Assembly: GCF_012273895.1 (NCBI RefSeq) | Contig: NC_052116.1 | Span: 7,998,001-8,062,000, forward strand | Reading direction: 5' to 3' | DNA from: Zerene cesonia | Lineage: Eukaryota > Arthropoda > Insecta > Lepidoptera > Pieridae | Length of the DNA stretch: 64,000 bases | Part shown: positions 9,503 through 24,900 of the stretch, piece by piece | Layout of the letters: each line of letters begins with the position of its first letter | How positions within the stretch are numbered: position 1 is the stretch's first letter | Position numbers and translations under genes: made by a program | The notes under the pieces: generated by a model | Told to the model about the DNA's origin: nothing | Database searches by the model: none | The model's input: the letters and a program-made list of their open reading frames with translations, nothing else

Positions 9503-12500
9503 GTAAGGACTAAGGAACATTATTTTAATTATTTAATAAGAATATGCAGCAAAATTCTCCGTAGCCTAAGCATGGAAAACAAATATTAGAAACTATTTAT
9601 TGTTGTCCTTACTCCTGTAACAAGTCGACATTCAGAGTTATATTCATGTTTATGATCAGAATGGATTAAACTATTACGTTGATAGAATGCAAATGTTTGA
9701 TCAAAATCCTCGCTATAAAAGACACAAAATGAGTTGTCACGGCAACGCGTCGTTGGCTTTAGAAAAAAGGACAATTAAGTCAAGTGCATATAGGCGCAGC
9801 GAGTGTTTGTTATTTGTTATGATTTTTATTACGTTAGAATCCTGATAGTTCTGTTCTAAATAAGTAAAAATCTCTACCATTGATTGTATATTTGTATGAA
9901 TTAAACAATCCCGTTGAATTAAACGTTCCCGTTCTCGTGGGATTTCCGGGTCGCAAAATACCTATCTCCTTATATGTGGAATATAATCCAAATCGGTTCA
10001 GTGATTTACACATGAAAGAGAGACAGGCAAATTAACTTTCACATTAATAATATTAGTAGCGATCGATGTCATTATATCTGTCAGACGCCCAAAATACAAA
10101 TATTAAACTTGTGTGGAGGAGGCATGCAATGTTTATTAGTTCCAACGGTTCTGGTTCAGGTTACAATACAATTTCCACAGCTTTGCGAGGTTCCCTATCA
10201 GCACTGGGAATTTATGTAATTAAATAAAGATTTTGCAATATTTCCACTATAGAAGCTTTAAATTGCTAAACTTCGTACAATTAAATTTAATTTTATTTAC
10301 CTTTACATAAATTGCTATAATTATAAAAATCAATTGCTTGTTAACAACATGGGTGTATGTATGTAAATCAGCCATTTACTATTCTTATGGTAGCTACTTA
10401 ATAAAACTTGTTTTAAACGTATTTGTTTTATGATAGCATATAATATTGGTATTAGAGCACGGGGAATTAAACGGTCGAGTTTTGACATAATCCTACTAAT
10501 ATTATAAACGCGATAGTTAGTATGTATAAATGTATGGATGTTTGTTACTCTTTCAAGCGAAAAATGCTATCATATTTGTGTGAAATTTGGTACAAAAGAT
10601 AATAGTCTGGATATTAGCACATTGCCTGGACTTTACCCGGGTATCACGCAAGTGTCGCTACGGTTAATAGCTAGAACTTTATTGTTTTTTGCTTCTTGAG
10701 GTATATTTACTATTTTTTTTCATTAGCATAAAGCATATTTTTAAAAACAATGTCATTTATCGTATATAATTGTATATAGCAGATAATATAAGGGACATTC
10801 TCCCATCAATTCATACATGTGCTACTAAGTGTAACATAGGGATACGTTATAAATATGTAGAATCTCAAATTAACCATAGAATATCATAATATAACAGTAC
10901 TAATATTAAACAAAGTTTTAAAGAGATCTCGCATATTCCGCATGAATCAAACACTCGGTTGTTTATTTATCTGATTTGCTTGGGGCATATTGTTGTATTT
11001 GTTATGGAAGTGTGAAATATGGTTGATTAACACATGATGTAATTGTATTTATTCCGTGACATGGTATTTTGTAATGTCAACTAGATATATGCGATAGATC
11101 ACACGGTATTAACATGACTGAGATTTGTTTATTCAATGGCACGTTTAAATAATACAAATTGAAGTTTATCAAATGTAATAATGTGAATAATGTGTATGGT
11201 GTCTGTTTAAAATGTTTGTATTCTATTAGTTAGGTAATAAATATTGTGTGCAATTATTGTGTAAAGGCATTTGTATTCTTTTGAATGTAACATAAGTATT
11301 TAGGTAGGCAGTTATATGGTTAATAATTTTTATTTATATAAAAATCTCCTGTCACAATGTTAGTTACCATACTCCTCCGAAAGGACTGGACGCATCTTTA
11401 TGAAATTCGGTCAACATTTTTTACACTACCCCTAGAGATATATAAGAGTTAGGCAGAACTACATTTGCCGGGTCAGCTAGTAAAATATATTCTAATAAAA
11501 CTCACATAGTGTACTGTGAGGTTTTCACAAACATTTTGAGTTTCATAAACATTCTTAATAATTATGTTATGCACACTGTACCTATGCGTTGCAGTGACGT
11601 CATCGCTAGGACCAAACTTATAGTAAACGTGCTTTTTTATTACAATAATATGAACCTTACGTAATAAAATCTTGTATGAAGGGTGAATTAGATATATCTC
11701 AGTGCGGTTATTATTAAACAACCAAGAAATACACATTACCGTAAATAATTAAGGTAATTACAAAGATTAAAGGAAAAATATTTCCATTATTATGCTATGT
11801 GTTCAGAAACTACATTATATGTTACAAAGATGCAGTTTTTTTCAATATAATAAGTCCAACCAAGGAGGCAGTAAAAGGTGATAACTTGAATATTTTTTAA
11901 TTACAGGAGGCCAGTAATATAAATGGACAAAAGGAGGTTCGTAAAGGCAATGTTACTTATGGCATTGACGATATACCACCTTGGTATCTCTGCATCTTTA
12001 TGGCTCTCCAAGTAAGTACTTATAAATCTACACAAAATCATTTTCCTTGTATTCTGATGATCCAAATTAAATAATTAATAACATCGTTACACTATATAAT
12101 ATCACAGAAGCAATTTAAGTGTACGTGATTTCCTATGTTATTTTATCTATACAGAAACTGTATGATTTATTTATTTATTTATTTATTTACACTTTAATGT
12201 ACAATACACATACAGTTAACAAAACCAATAAACAATATCTATTGTACAATTTTTGATTTATTAAAACAAATTAAATAATAACAATATAGATATAAGAAAA
12301 ACCCACGCTAGTTAAAATAATTACAGTTATTTTTTGTTTCCTTACAATATGCTCGGGGAAAGCATCAAAAATCAAAAGTTCACTAGAGATAAATAAACAG
12401 CAATTACTGAAAGTGCATTTCAATCCATTGCCAGGAATTGTAAATTTTAAAATAACAAAGTCACGAAGTGCAATTTTTTAAGTAAACAAAAAAATCATGT

Positions 12501-15500
12501 CAATTATTTGTATAAATATCATCATAGGTACATTGTTTGTTTGCCAATGGTGAAGCTTATCTACATTTGATTTGATGCAATTTGTTCAAGTAAAATAGGT
12601 TATAACTGTGCCCTAGTTGGAACAAATTTAAAGTTATACCAAGAAAACATTATGGGCCAAAAGAGGCACTTTAAGGCCATTATTAATCTTGGATATAAAA
12701 TATATTTCTTCTTCAATTTCGTTGAGCAATTGAGATTTTACTATGTATGTATTATAATAAGAAGTTATACCATACTAGCTGCGCCCCGCGGTTTCACCCG
12801 CGTAAGTCCGTATCCCGTAGGAATATCGGGATAAAAAGTTGCCTATATGTTATTCCAGTTGTCCAGGTATCTATGTACCAAATTAAATTGCAATCGGTTC
12901 AGTAGTTTTTGCGTGAAAGAGCAACAAACGCACACACATCCTTACAAACTTACGCATTTATAATATTATAGTTGGATAGTAGGATTATGGAGGTACCTTT
13001 ACTTGTTTTAGTGCGATAGCGAAGAAAAATTCAATCCTCATTATAAAAACCCACGTCTTTCGTAAAGCGTTCCAATGTAAAAAAAAAATCGAATTAATTT
13101 ACCGTTTATTAATATTCTAAATCGTTTTCTTAAACAACATTGCCCCCGCTGCAAGAATATTGAATCTAAATAATCTAATTTTAAATTAAAAATACATTCA
13201 TTTTCAGCATTATCTTACGATGATCGGGGCCATAGTAGCAATTCCTTTTATCCTGTGTCCCGCTCTCTGTATGGAGGACACCGATCCAGATAGATCTAAT
13301 ATTATATCCACCATGATTTTTGTTACAGGTAATATTAAAATATTGTGTGTAAATTAACAACAAGCTAAATATAAATAAATATATCGTACGTTTGTTTTCT
13401 AATTAATTTATTTCTAGTAGAAACACAAAGTTTTATTAACGTTATACCTCAACTCATGACAGTTTATTAGTACTATATTATATTATCTGTGGTACTACCG
13501 ATAAAAATAAGAAGTTCGTATATTTTGATAAATTGCTTTTGCTACCCACTAGGGTATACTAACGCATATTGAAATAAAACAAAATTGGACCCAAAAATCA
13601 ATCATTTAAAAAATTTATATTATAATAATATTAATAAACCCAGTGCCACTATCGTCTAAAAGTAAATAAAATAAAAAACCTTCAAATTGACAGAACTAGA
13701 CCTAATTTAATTGGACCACACGTGAGTCATATACATTATCGAAATCGGTTCACCTAGTCGTAAGATCTGAGGTAACAGTGACAAAGAAAATACAATCGAA
13801 TTGACGCTCTTCTCTTTTTTTGCAGTCGGTTACTAAAATTAACAATTTTTCCTAGAGGCCGTGGTATTTATGAAGGATCGGTTTAAAAAAACCTACTTTT
13901 ACTTCAAAAGTAGTTTAAAGATGTTCAATGATATTATACTGAACCTTATCATTGTGAATAAATACAGCCTTCTGAAGCGTTTGAGATAAACCGTATACGA
14001 GTAGATTTTCCATTGAGGATTTTCTTTATAATGTTTAAACGTTATCTTTGATATGCTCTGTTAAATACGCATGTAATTTAGATTTTATAATATTATGATG
14101 CACGTGTTCATTTTCTGTTATTTACTATTTAGATGGTTCATGACTAAAAAATGGAGAATTTCGGATAGGATATTAAAATAAAGTAAGTAATATAAGTGTT
14201 TGAGTAAATAACGTGGCACCACATACATTCCTTTAGGGGGGCTATGGTTAACGTCAGCCTACGTACGTAAAAAAAGAATTTAGTTTTTTTTATATTGTTC
14301 CAAATTTAAAAATGTATCAAACTTTCAAATGTAACCGTCATATACCATATAAGCAATACGTAACTAGTTCCTAACAACAAAATAAAAAAATATATAAAAG
14401 CAATTTCTTAATGCGAGTTGTTGTTGGCTTAACTTTATACTTCAATTAATAGACTAATAATATTATCGCGGTAGATTCCACTCGGAAACTTACTCTCTGT
14501 GACCTCATTCAGTTTATCAAATATAAAGAATATTTCATGATATTTCATGACACATCAATATTTCTTTAGAGTTCTTCATTAATAAATCATAAAAATATAC
14601 GAAACGTTAATTTCGATTTGGGTGGTTCCATTTCCGAATTTATTATTTAATACATTTGTCTGATGGACACCTAGTGACGTAAGTGATCCCGTGCTTTAAA
14701 AAAAATGTTTTTGTCGTCTTTGTATTTAGTATGCCGATGGACGTGAGAGGATAAAAAAGAAAACATAAAGAGTATTGACCTGAAAAACAATAAAAACCTA
14801 TAATAATTTTATTCATTTAATTCGGATTTTGAACAACGTGGGTTGTTTCAGCATGATTGACCGACAAACATCCAAACAAACAAACTTTCATATTTGTAAT
14901 TTTAGTGTCATTAGTGTCATTATAATATTAGTGCGACAAGTGGTTAAGTGATATGAATGTTTTATTGACGTTTATGTTGTATGAAAATACCCACCAAGAT
15001 TTATTTAAAACCCTGTTTACAATTCAGGTCTTATAACTTGGCTTCAAGCGACATTCGGGTGCCGCCTGCCGATAGTCCAGGGTGGGACGATATCCTTCCT
15101 AGTGCCCACGTTGGCCATCCTAGGTCTGCCTGCGTGGAAATGCCCAGAACAGACCACGCTAGCTGCTATGAGCCAGGAGGAGAGGAGAGAGGTCTGGACC
15201 AGTAGGATGTGTGAACTGTCTGGCGCTATTGCCGTGTCAGCACTGTTCCAAGTCTTCGGAGGTAATTCTAATTTGATTTTTACGTTAGAATTTTTTTTTA
15301 AAGGCTTCTTGCTTTCAGTAATTGCGTTAATATTCTGTGTTACGATCTGAAAACGTTATAAACCGATATCAAATGATATGAATACAATTATGCGAATAAA
15401 TAAATAGTAATGTTATGCATGGTAGTATGCTCACCCAGTGAACATGTTAGGTACATTCTGTACAGTCAGTCACAGTGTGTGTGTGAACATATAAAGCGTG

Positions 15501-15934
15501 TTACCTGATAAAGGGTTACGTGTGTGCGCATACACATGTGTGTTTACACGTGTGTGTATGTGTTTTTGACTGATTTTTAAGTTTGCTTCTCCGTAATGCC
15601 GCTAACAATAGCGCCGGTGGAGGCGCAAGACGTATTTGAATGTGCGCGTACTGTATATGTGCGTGTGTACTGTATGTGTGTATATGCATTAATGTGTCTA
15701 GACGCCGGAGGCCTATTTCCTTCTCCTAGCCCTTCCCAGTCCATTCCTTCTTTCCATTCATCAATCCTTTCCTTATCCCTTATCCCTTAAAAGCGGGCAG
15801 CGCATTCTCAGAGGTCTAAGCCTCTGCGAATGTTCATGGGCGGTGGTGGTCGTTTACCATCAGGCGAACCACCAGCTCAGTTGCCCGCTATGACATAAAA
15901 AAAAGTTCTGACAGGGTTTCGGACTACTGTGTGT

Positions 15935-15994
<60 letters not shown>

Positions 15995-18900
15995 TTCTGA
16001 CACGGTTTGCGACTAGGTTACTTCGGCTTGATCGGCTCGCTGCTGCAGTACGTGACGCCGCTGACGATAGCGCCGACGGTGGCGCTGGTGGGGCTCACGC
16101 TGTTCGACCACGCGGCGGCGGCGGCGTCGCAGCAGTGGGGGATCGCGGCGGGGTGAGTGCGATTATATTAAAAAAAAAAAACTCCTGAGATTAGTGCGTT
16201 CAAACAAACAAACAAACTCTTCAGCTTTATAATATTAGTGTAGATTAGTAGTAAAGATAGGATAAAGACAGACCTCTTCAAATGAACTAATAGTAAATTT
16301 ATTCAATGATATACACACTATTCACAACCAATAAAACGTGATTATACTGGTATAGATCCAAGAAGTTCCAACGACATGCGACATCTATCAACACACACGG
16401 GAGGCCTTTATACCTTCAGTGGGAACCAAATTTACTGATTAAAAATTTCCAATTATTTTTTATTGATATACCTCGGCCCGGCTCTGCCCAGGTTTACTTT
16501 CTTAAGTCTACCAATTATAATTACAAATATTAAAACGATAGATAAATTAATTAAATGTTAATTTTACTTTGAATGATTATTCATAAGCTTACTTTTATAT
16601 GTGGGCTTTCATAATTCTAGGACAATATCTAAAGGTTGAGGTCGAAATTCATGAAGTGTGTAGGTGTCAGTGGCGTAAGGACTATTCGAACTTTGTTATT
16701 TCAATATCTTTGGAAATATAGTTTTACTACTCATTTAGTTTTATAATAAAGTACCTACTTGATAGCAATATTTTTAGGACAGTCTTGGAACCAACTAGGA
16801 CAAATAAATTAGGTCGATTTTAACCAAGATAATTTATTAGCCGACCCGTCAAACGTTGTTAGCCTTACCCTTATCACTAAGGATATCTCTTTACGTTCTA
16901 TTCTCAGACCTACCGGATATAACATTTCATGACAATCGGTTTAGCCGTTCAAAGCATGATGGCAAAATATGACGTTTATATGTCAGATATCTGTAGCTTA
17001 AATGAACGTAAATATTCATTTTTAACACTTAAGCAATGCATTCACCGTTTGAATGTTAATGTTTTATTTTTGCAAAAGAAACACTGCAATTAAATTTCGC
17101 TAAAGACGTAGCCGATTTGCTGACCAGCAAAATATGTAGTAATCTCTCTTATACCATTAGATCTAAGAGACAGATATTAGATAAAGATAATATTTCAAAT
17201 CTTGTTTGTACCATGAGATCGTCCTTTATACACGTGTACGTTCTCTTATAAACCACGTGTATGGTGCACGTGCAAAAGGGTTCTGATAGGAAGTTGAGCT
17301 CATTTGATAATCCTCGGGATTGAAACGAATCTATCCTTTGATTACACGATATGATCTGATACTGATAGCCTATTCATTATGTTCATCATTCTGTATGGTT
17401 CATTTTCCGTCTCATGTAAAGAAGTTAAACGGTTCCATATTTTTGCCTGTATTTAACCTATTATACCTGCATATTTTTTCATAGTGAAAATTACGTACAT
17501 GTTCCGTCACGTATTGACGAAGTGTTTATAAGAAAAGACCAGGTTTTAATGAGGGTTTTCTGGATAAATTGAATTTTTTTAATTACTTATTTCTTATATA
17601 TAAAAATCAATTGTTGTTCGTTAGTCTGGCTAAAACTCGAGAACGGCTAAACGGATTTATCTTATTTTGGTCTCGATATGTCCGTGGAGGTCTAGGGAAG
17701 GTTTAAAAGATGAGAACGATAAGGAAAATATGTCGAAACAATATTCTATGGCGGTAAGGTTCGCGGGGACAGCTAGTATTTTATATTAATTTCTAACTTA
17801 GTCAAAGTTTTATATAGATATACAGATACGATGAGATGGCCCCATAACATTTCGCAATCTGACCCAATCTATCATATCAGCCAAATAGCCCATACAAATG
17901 CTGCACGAGTATTAAAATCAATACTGCAGCGGGCGCTGACCTCTGACATTTCGGATTTTGTTCCACTTCCTCCTGCACACCAATCCGTTTGTGGCTTTAA
18001 AATATTTACAGTAGTGGCTGGTAAGCCCTTTCACGAGGCGAGCCTTTGAATCTGATTGGAAACCGTTCAGGCACTACTGCTGTGATTCAGTACGTTCCCA
18101 CAGGAGCTATAGAGTTTGATGATTTCTGGGATTGGAACTTGTCTATGTGGTAAAAATGTTTGTAAGTTTCTCAATGTCTCTTGGGTATATTAGAATTACA
18201 TTTGTAACAAATTAGAGTATATTTCAATTAAAATATGGTGCGTCTTTGTCGTTTGCTCAGGTTTATATCGGTTTTCCATAAACAGAGATGCATCTGANNN
18301 NNNNNNNNNNNNNNNNNNNNNNNNNNNNNNNNNNNNNNNNNNNNNNNNNNNNNNNNNNNNNNNNNNNNNNNNNNNNNNNNNNNNNNNNNNNNNNNNNNNN
18401 NNNNNNNNNNNNNNNNNNNNNNNNNNNNNNNNNNNNNNNNNNNNNNNNNNNNNNNNNNNNNNNNNNNNNNNNNNNNNNNNNNNNNNNNNNNNNNNNNNNN
18501 NNNNNNNNNNNNNNNNNNNNNNNNNNNNNNNNNNNNNNNNNNNNNNNNNNNNNNNNNNNNNNNNNNNNNNNNNNNNNNNNNNNNNNNNNNNNNNNNNNNN
18601 NNNNNNNNNNNNNNNNNNNNNNNNNNNNNNNNNNNNNNNNNNNNNNNNNNNNNNNNNNNNNNNNNNNNNNNNNNNNNNNNNNNNNNNNNNNNNNNNNNNN
18701 NNNNNNNNNNNNNNNNNNNNNNNNNNNNNNNNNNNNNNNNNNNNNNNNNNNNNNNNNNNNNNNNNNNNNNNNNNNNNNNNNNNNNNNNNNNNNNNNNNNN
18801 NNNNNNNNNNNNNNNNNNNNNNNNNNNNNNNNNNNNNNNNNNNNNNNNNNNNNNNNNNNNNNNNNNNNNNNNNNNNNNNNNNNNNNNNNNNNNNNNNNNN

Positions 18901-21900
18901 NNNNNNNNNNNNNNNNNNNNNNNNNNNNNNNNNNNNNNNNNNNNNNNNNNNNNNNNNNNNNNNNNNNNNNNNNNNNNNNNNNNNNNNNNNNNNNNNNNNN
19001 NNNNNNNNNNNNNNNNNNNNNNNNNNNNNNNNNNNNNNNNNNNNNNNNNNNNNNNNNNNNNNNNNNNNNNNNNNNNNNNNNNNNNNNNNNNNNNNNNNNN
19101 NNNNNNNNNNNNNNNNNNNNNNNNNNNNNNNNNNNNNNNNNNNNNNNNNNNNNNNNNNNNNNNNNNNNNNNNNNNNNNNNNNNNNNNNNNNNNNNNNNNN
19201 NNNNNNNNNNNNNNNNNNNNNNNNNNNNNNNNNNNNNNNNNNNNNNNNNNNNNNNNNNNNNNNNNNNNNNNNNNNNNNNNNNNNNNNNNNNNNNNNNTCA
19301 CGCAAAAACTACTGAACCGATTGCAATGAAATTTGGTACGTAGACAGCTGGACAACTGGAATAACATATAGGCGTAAGTCCCGATATTCCTACGGGATAC
19401 GGACTTACGCGGGTGAAACCGCGGGGCGCAGCTAATAGGCAAATAAATCAAGGATGGTTTCAAAATTCATTACTTAATTACTTAAACGGATGTATATTCA
19501 TCGAACTGCAATCATAATAAAATCCAAACATATCAACCAACTGAGTCATTTGTTTGAGACGATCAAAATAAAAGATCCTAAAAACAAATATATCGTGTCC
19601 AAGCTGAAAGCCTGTAGAACCAATCAAACGCTACAGTTACATTCGTTTGTAACTCACCGAGAATGTGGCCCCGGGCTCCGATAAATGTTTATTTGTTAGT
19701 TTAGGACGAAAATTGAAAACGTCTGTGATTGTAAGACTCACGGCCTGAGATTTGGTCACTCATATATAATTCTAGCTGATCCGGCGAACTGCGCAGCGCT
19801 TCATGAATTTTCAACCGACGTCTTCGAACGAGCTTCTCAATTTTGCTGTATTTTTTTTTGTTTTTTACTGGATAACTGCGTGGTTTTAAAACCGATTGAT
19901 GTGATTTTTGCGTTTTACAGGAAATTGTTTTCATGGTCCTTTTTTTTTAGAATTGCACGCTCCCAGCGACGACGGTGACTTTTTTGTACATGATTTTACG
20001 TGATTTTTTCCATTAATTTTTGGCGAAACAAAATTCATAGGTCATAGTAGGTTCATATCTTGTAAATGTATAGTAACATAAAACAATAGAGTAATTATGT
20101 ATTAAAATGTACTTAAACTGAATTGTTACTAAACATGAATTTGCTTAATTTTTAACCTATATTTTACATCACAGAAAATGCAAACACTGCGATTAAACCA
20201 CCTTGCGTAAGCCCGATAACTTCTAATTAAAAACTTTCAATGTAAACTGAACGAACAGGCACGTTCAATGTATTTCCGAACGGAAAATTATCGAAACTAA
20301 CTTCGTGGACGCGATAATTCCCCGGCCAATTTCTACAGAAGTTTTAAAACATTCCTCTTATGCAACTGAGAAAGCTTACACAGTATATTTTTTTATTCAA
20401 CAGCGTTTCAACGTTTTCACATTTTAAAAAACATTGCTTAAGCTATCGTTTCGAAATAAATACAGAAAGGCGAGGGATTTATGAATATTTTTATTTTCTT
20501 TTGCACACGCTGCATCTTAAAGATTATGGTCTGGCTGCAGTCAACGTTTGTTTGATAAATTTTCAAGTGAAATATACAGAGTCGTAATTTATAATTTTAT
20601 TAACTAACATCTTAAAACTATTTTTGACTATTTTTGAATGACCAAAACTTGATTGATAAAGTTAAACCATGATATCTTAAACTATTTTACTAAATTATTT
20701 ACAAAATATGTCCACATTATACGTGCTAAATTCCATAATATTTATAAAACCTGAAGCAAATACCTTGTAGACCTTAATGATTAAAAATAGTCCGATATAT
20801 TTTACAGTGCCCTATTTATCTGCATCATAACCCAATTAAAGCCAATAGCCTTTGCCGGACCGAGCTAGCTCAATTAAAAATTCCTAGAATATCAGGCTAG
20901 GTTTATCTGGCAGGGGCCGTTGCTATAGCAACCAGGTCGCGATACAACGCAACAAGTGAGGCTGTATCGACCGTATCTGCATCGCGCATCTGTGAAATTG
21001 CTATTTTATTTGCTTGTAACGTAGTGGTTTTGTGAAGCCACTAGCTGTTCGCCCCGGCTTCGCCCGTGTTACATACAAAGCATATGTCACACATATGTCA
21101 CAGAAGTTGTAACACCTTTTTTCTTATATTTCATTGTGAAGTACAAAAACGTAGCTACTAAACGGATTAGAATGAAATAAGCAAACAGGCAATTTATAAA
21201 CTGGATTAACATTTTACAAACTGTATCGTACTTATTAGTTACTAGCTATACACTTTCGTCCGTAATACTATATTCCCAAGGAAATTAGATGTTCCATCAC
21301 GGTAAAAGGCCTGTGTTCTTCTCTAACCTTTTATTCATATCCAGACACAAAATTATATCATAAAATCGTTCCGTTTCGACGTAAAAGAAAGAAAAAAAAA
21401 ACACATTTTGTATTTACAATATTAAGCACCTTTATTGATCCGGTGGAAGTTAGGGCAGGGGAATAATAATGCCATAAGCTTCCAACTTAGATTAAATATA
21501 ATTTAGTGTTATATCTAAAATAGTCGAGCATGTTTTAAATTCACGGTTTATACATTTCCTACCTTTTCCGAGTTTTAAATTTCATTCTCAAAGGGTTATC
21601 AAGCTACTTTATATTAAATTTAATGAGAAACGTCTACGGGCAATAATTTAATAAATTTTAAAGTTTTATTAAGTGCCCCTTGGTGACTAAGAGTTTGTAG
21701 TTGACCGAAATATATATAAGATAAAGAGGCCAATGTCTACATGTTCCTTTTACTTTATTAATCGACTTCCAAAAACAAAAGGTTGTATGTCCGTCTATTG
21801 TATTTTCATTTGGCTTCAAAAAAAGGAGGTTATCAATGCGACCATATTTGTTACCTCATAACCTTTTACTGGGTGAAACTGATTTTTATGATTCTTTTTT

Positions 21901-24900
21901 TATTTGAAAGCTGGTGCCGCTCATGGTCGCATTTAAATTTGGTCTATTTGCGAAAATTTTGTAGCGAATTTTTTTTTTCAAATAATTATTATTTACTTTG
22001 TATAAATTTATAAATTTGTTCCTACCAGTCAACCTATTTTGGCAGCTATGGGTCACAAATGCACTAGGAAATAAGCAAATGAATATGTGTTCGGTTCTTT
22101 GTGCATATCAAATATTCTTTTGACAAAGCGATCACTAAGAGGATCCGACGTAGTGAGATATATTCGAAACGTTGAATATTTATCTTGTGAAATGTCAGAA
22201 ATGTTCACGGGCGCGTCAAAAACTCTGACGGTCTGGTCTATTCACAGTCGCGTATTATGCAAAGCATATTTCATAAAGTTATGTTAATTATAAACTGAAT
22301 TTTTGCAAGTCTGTCTGTCTGTCAGCCTGTACGTCTGTCTCTTCTTCGGGCCTTAACTACTGTACTGTCGCTACGAGGCAATCATAAAAAAGGACGTGCA
22401 GACTGTGGTTTGACGCAAGCCAAAAAAATTAATTACAAAATTGTAAATAAACTTCTTAATATATGGAAGATATTTATTTCCAGGACGTTTATATTGTTGA
22501 CAATATTCTCTCAATGCATGGGTGAGGTGAAGATCCCCGCAGTCGCCTGGAGGAAAGGAGCCGGGTTCACCATCATATGGTTTCCGTTATTCAAATTATT
22601 TCCCGTACGTATTATAGATTTTATTTGGATATTTTTAAAATCTCTAAGTCTTTAAACTTAACGCCCTAGAACGATATACGTTCATTATCTTTTTTAAAAA
22701 TTGCTATGGTATAAAAATATACTTATATTATAATACATACAAATAACAGAAATTTTAAATATACTCTATATAAACATACTTTTTTGCTATTAAATGACGA
22801 GGATTAATATATTTCAAATCAAAGCCCGCTTTCACGTAGAAATCTATTGTGATAACTGATCAATTTTCTCTAAGGACGAGCCTTTGCCAATTGCCTCTCT
22901 CATAAATTTTATCTTTATGTATATTGCCAAATCACCTTATTGTCTGCATATGGCCTTATGCCTCTCCAAATGTTCATGGGCGGTGGTAGCGCTTACCATC
23001 AGGCGACCCACCAGCTCTATTATTTGTTTATTGTGGGAGTCGCGCACGCTTCGGCACGAATTGGGACAGCTCGCACCGGAGAAGTACCACACCCCCACAG
23101 AAAACCGGCGTGAAATAGTGGCATGCCACTGTGTTTCGTGCGGTGAGTGGGGGAGCCGGAGGCCCGTTTCCTTTTCCTCACCCGTCCCAGTCCATTCCTT
23201 CTTTCCAGTCGTTAATCCATTCCTTTTCCCTTATCCCAAAAAAGCGGGCAGCGCATTCGCAGAGGCCCAACCTTTGCGAATGTTCATGGGCGGTGGTGAT
23301 CGCTTACCATCTGGCGAACTACCAGCTCAGTTGCCCGCTATGACATAAAAAAAAAAATATTGCCTAGGTTAAAATAAAATATATACACATCAGGTACTGT
23401 TAACCATCGTGATAATGTGGGCAATATGTGGGATACTGACGGTAGCGGGCGCGCTGCCGCCGGGCCACCCCGCGCGCACCGACCTCAAGGTCAATATCAT
23501 TGAGGACGCGCCGTGGTTCCGCGTGCCCTATCCCGGTAAGAGATATTTAAGTGGTAGATTAAGAAAATGTTTGTTTAATGCTCACTTGTTAGTTGTTGTG
23601 TTTTTTATTGATTTAATTTTGTGATAAGATTTTATTGGCCCTTTTTTCTGCCGAATATTATTTCTATTGGTGCTCCTGGATGCATATTTTTTTTACATCA
23701 ATCTTATATATAAAATTCCCGTGTCAATTTTAGTTACCAAACTCCTTCGAAACGGCTGTACCGATTCTTATGAAGTTTTGTTTGTATATTGGGTATATCT
23801 GAGAATCGGCCAACATCTAAATGATAAGAGTAAGACAGAATAGAATTTCGGGGTCTGCTAGTAATATATATAAATTACGGGTCACATTGTTTGCGCGATG
23901 GACTCCTAAACTACTGAACCGATATCAATCAAATTTGTACACCGTGTATAGTTTGATCCAATTTAAAATATAGTTTATATTTTCAATTACGATAAATAAG
24001 CGGTGCTGGGGCGTGCAGCTAGTGTTAGTGATTACATGTTAATGGTTTGATCAGCCCATGTAATATTTTGTACGAAAGCTGAAAACAGTATTGTTAAAGA
24101 AAGAAAGAATTATTTTTTATTTAAAATAGTATTTTATGTTTGATACGATTCACCGATTTAAAAGTCAAATCATGTCTTATACTAATGACTACAGTCAAAT
24201 TGTCTCCTCGCAACGGCTCTCGCTAAATTAAGGAACATTCGAGAAAGATTTACGTCTTAAATTCTTGTAACTTTTATATTCATGACAGGGCATGTTTGTT
24301 ATAATGTTAAAATTATGGTTTGAGCGTGTTTTAAAAATAAATGATTTGAATTGTTATATCTTTCTACATAAATAATTTCCGATTATATTCTTCTTAAAAA
24401 TATTTTTTTACGTTTACATTTTACGAGCACTTGTTTTTGTTACTAGCGGTCCGCTCCGGCTTCGCCTGTGGTACATATATAGCCTAAAGCCTTCCTCAAT
24501 AAATGGGCTATCTAAACCGTGTAGCCCCATTTAAATTTGATCTAGTTCTCACAATTTGATTTTTTTAGATTTTAGTTTAAAAATAATTATTTGTATATGA
24601 AATGCGTAAGTTTTAATCAAACCTATGTTATCTCTTGTATGTATAATTAATTAAGGGTCCAATAGCTCCTTGATTTAATTATAATAATTCATAATACTCG
24701 TGTTCATATACAGGGATAAGGGAAATTCTAATTACAACTGATGTACCTTCATCATTACGAAATTGAGAAAAGGTCAACCTTTCGGTCCTGCTTTTGAAAT
24801 TATTTAACTTTGTTTTTTGTTAAATAGCATTATTTTTAAGCAATGATGTACATTAAATGCTTAGTAATATTATATTTTTCATGGATATATTTTAATATCA

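Noticed and set aside
15931..16188. Open frame over the TG repeat and exon 5 (Cys/Val run then Arg/Ala-rich)
   Set aside because: It is the wrong frame; the SLC23 frame encodes PLTIAPT at the same place.
18196..19463. Long open frames of 351-411 codons on both strands
   Set aside because: They consist almost wholly of N from the assembly gap.
22884..23348. 154-codon frame
   Set aside because: It lies inside the SINE-like element before exon 7.
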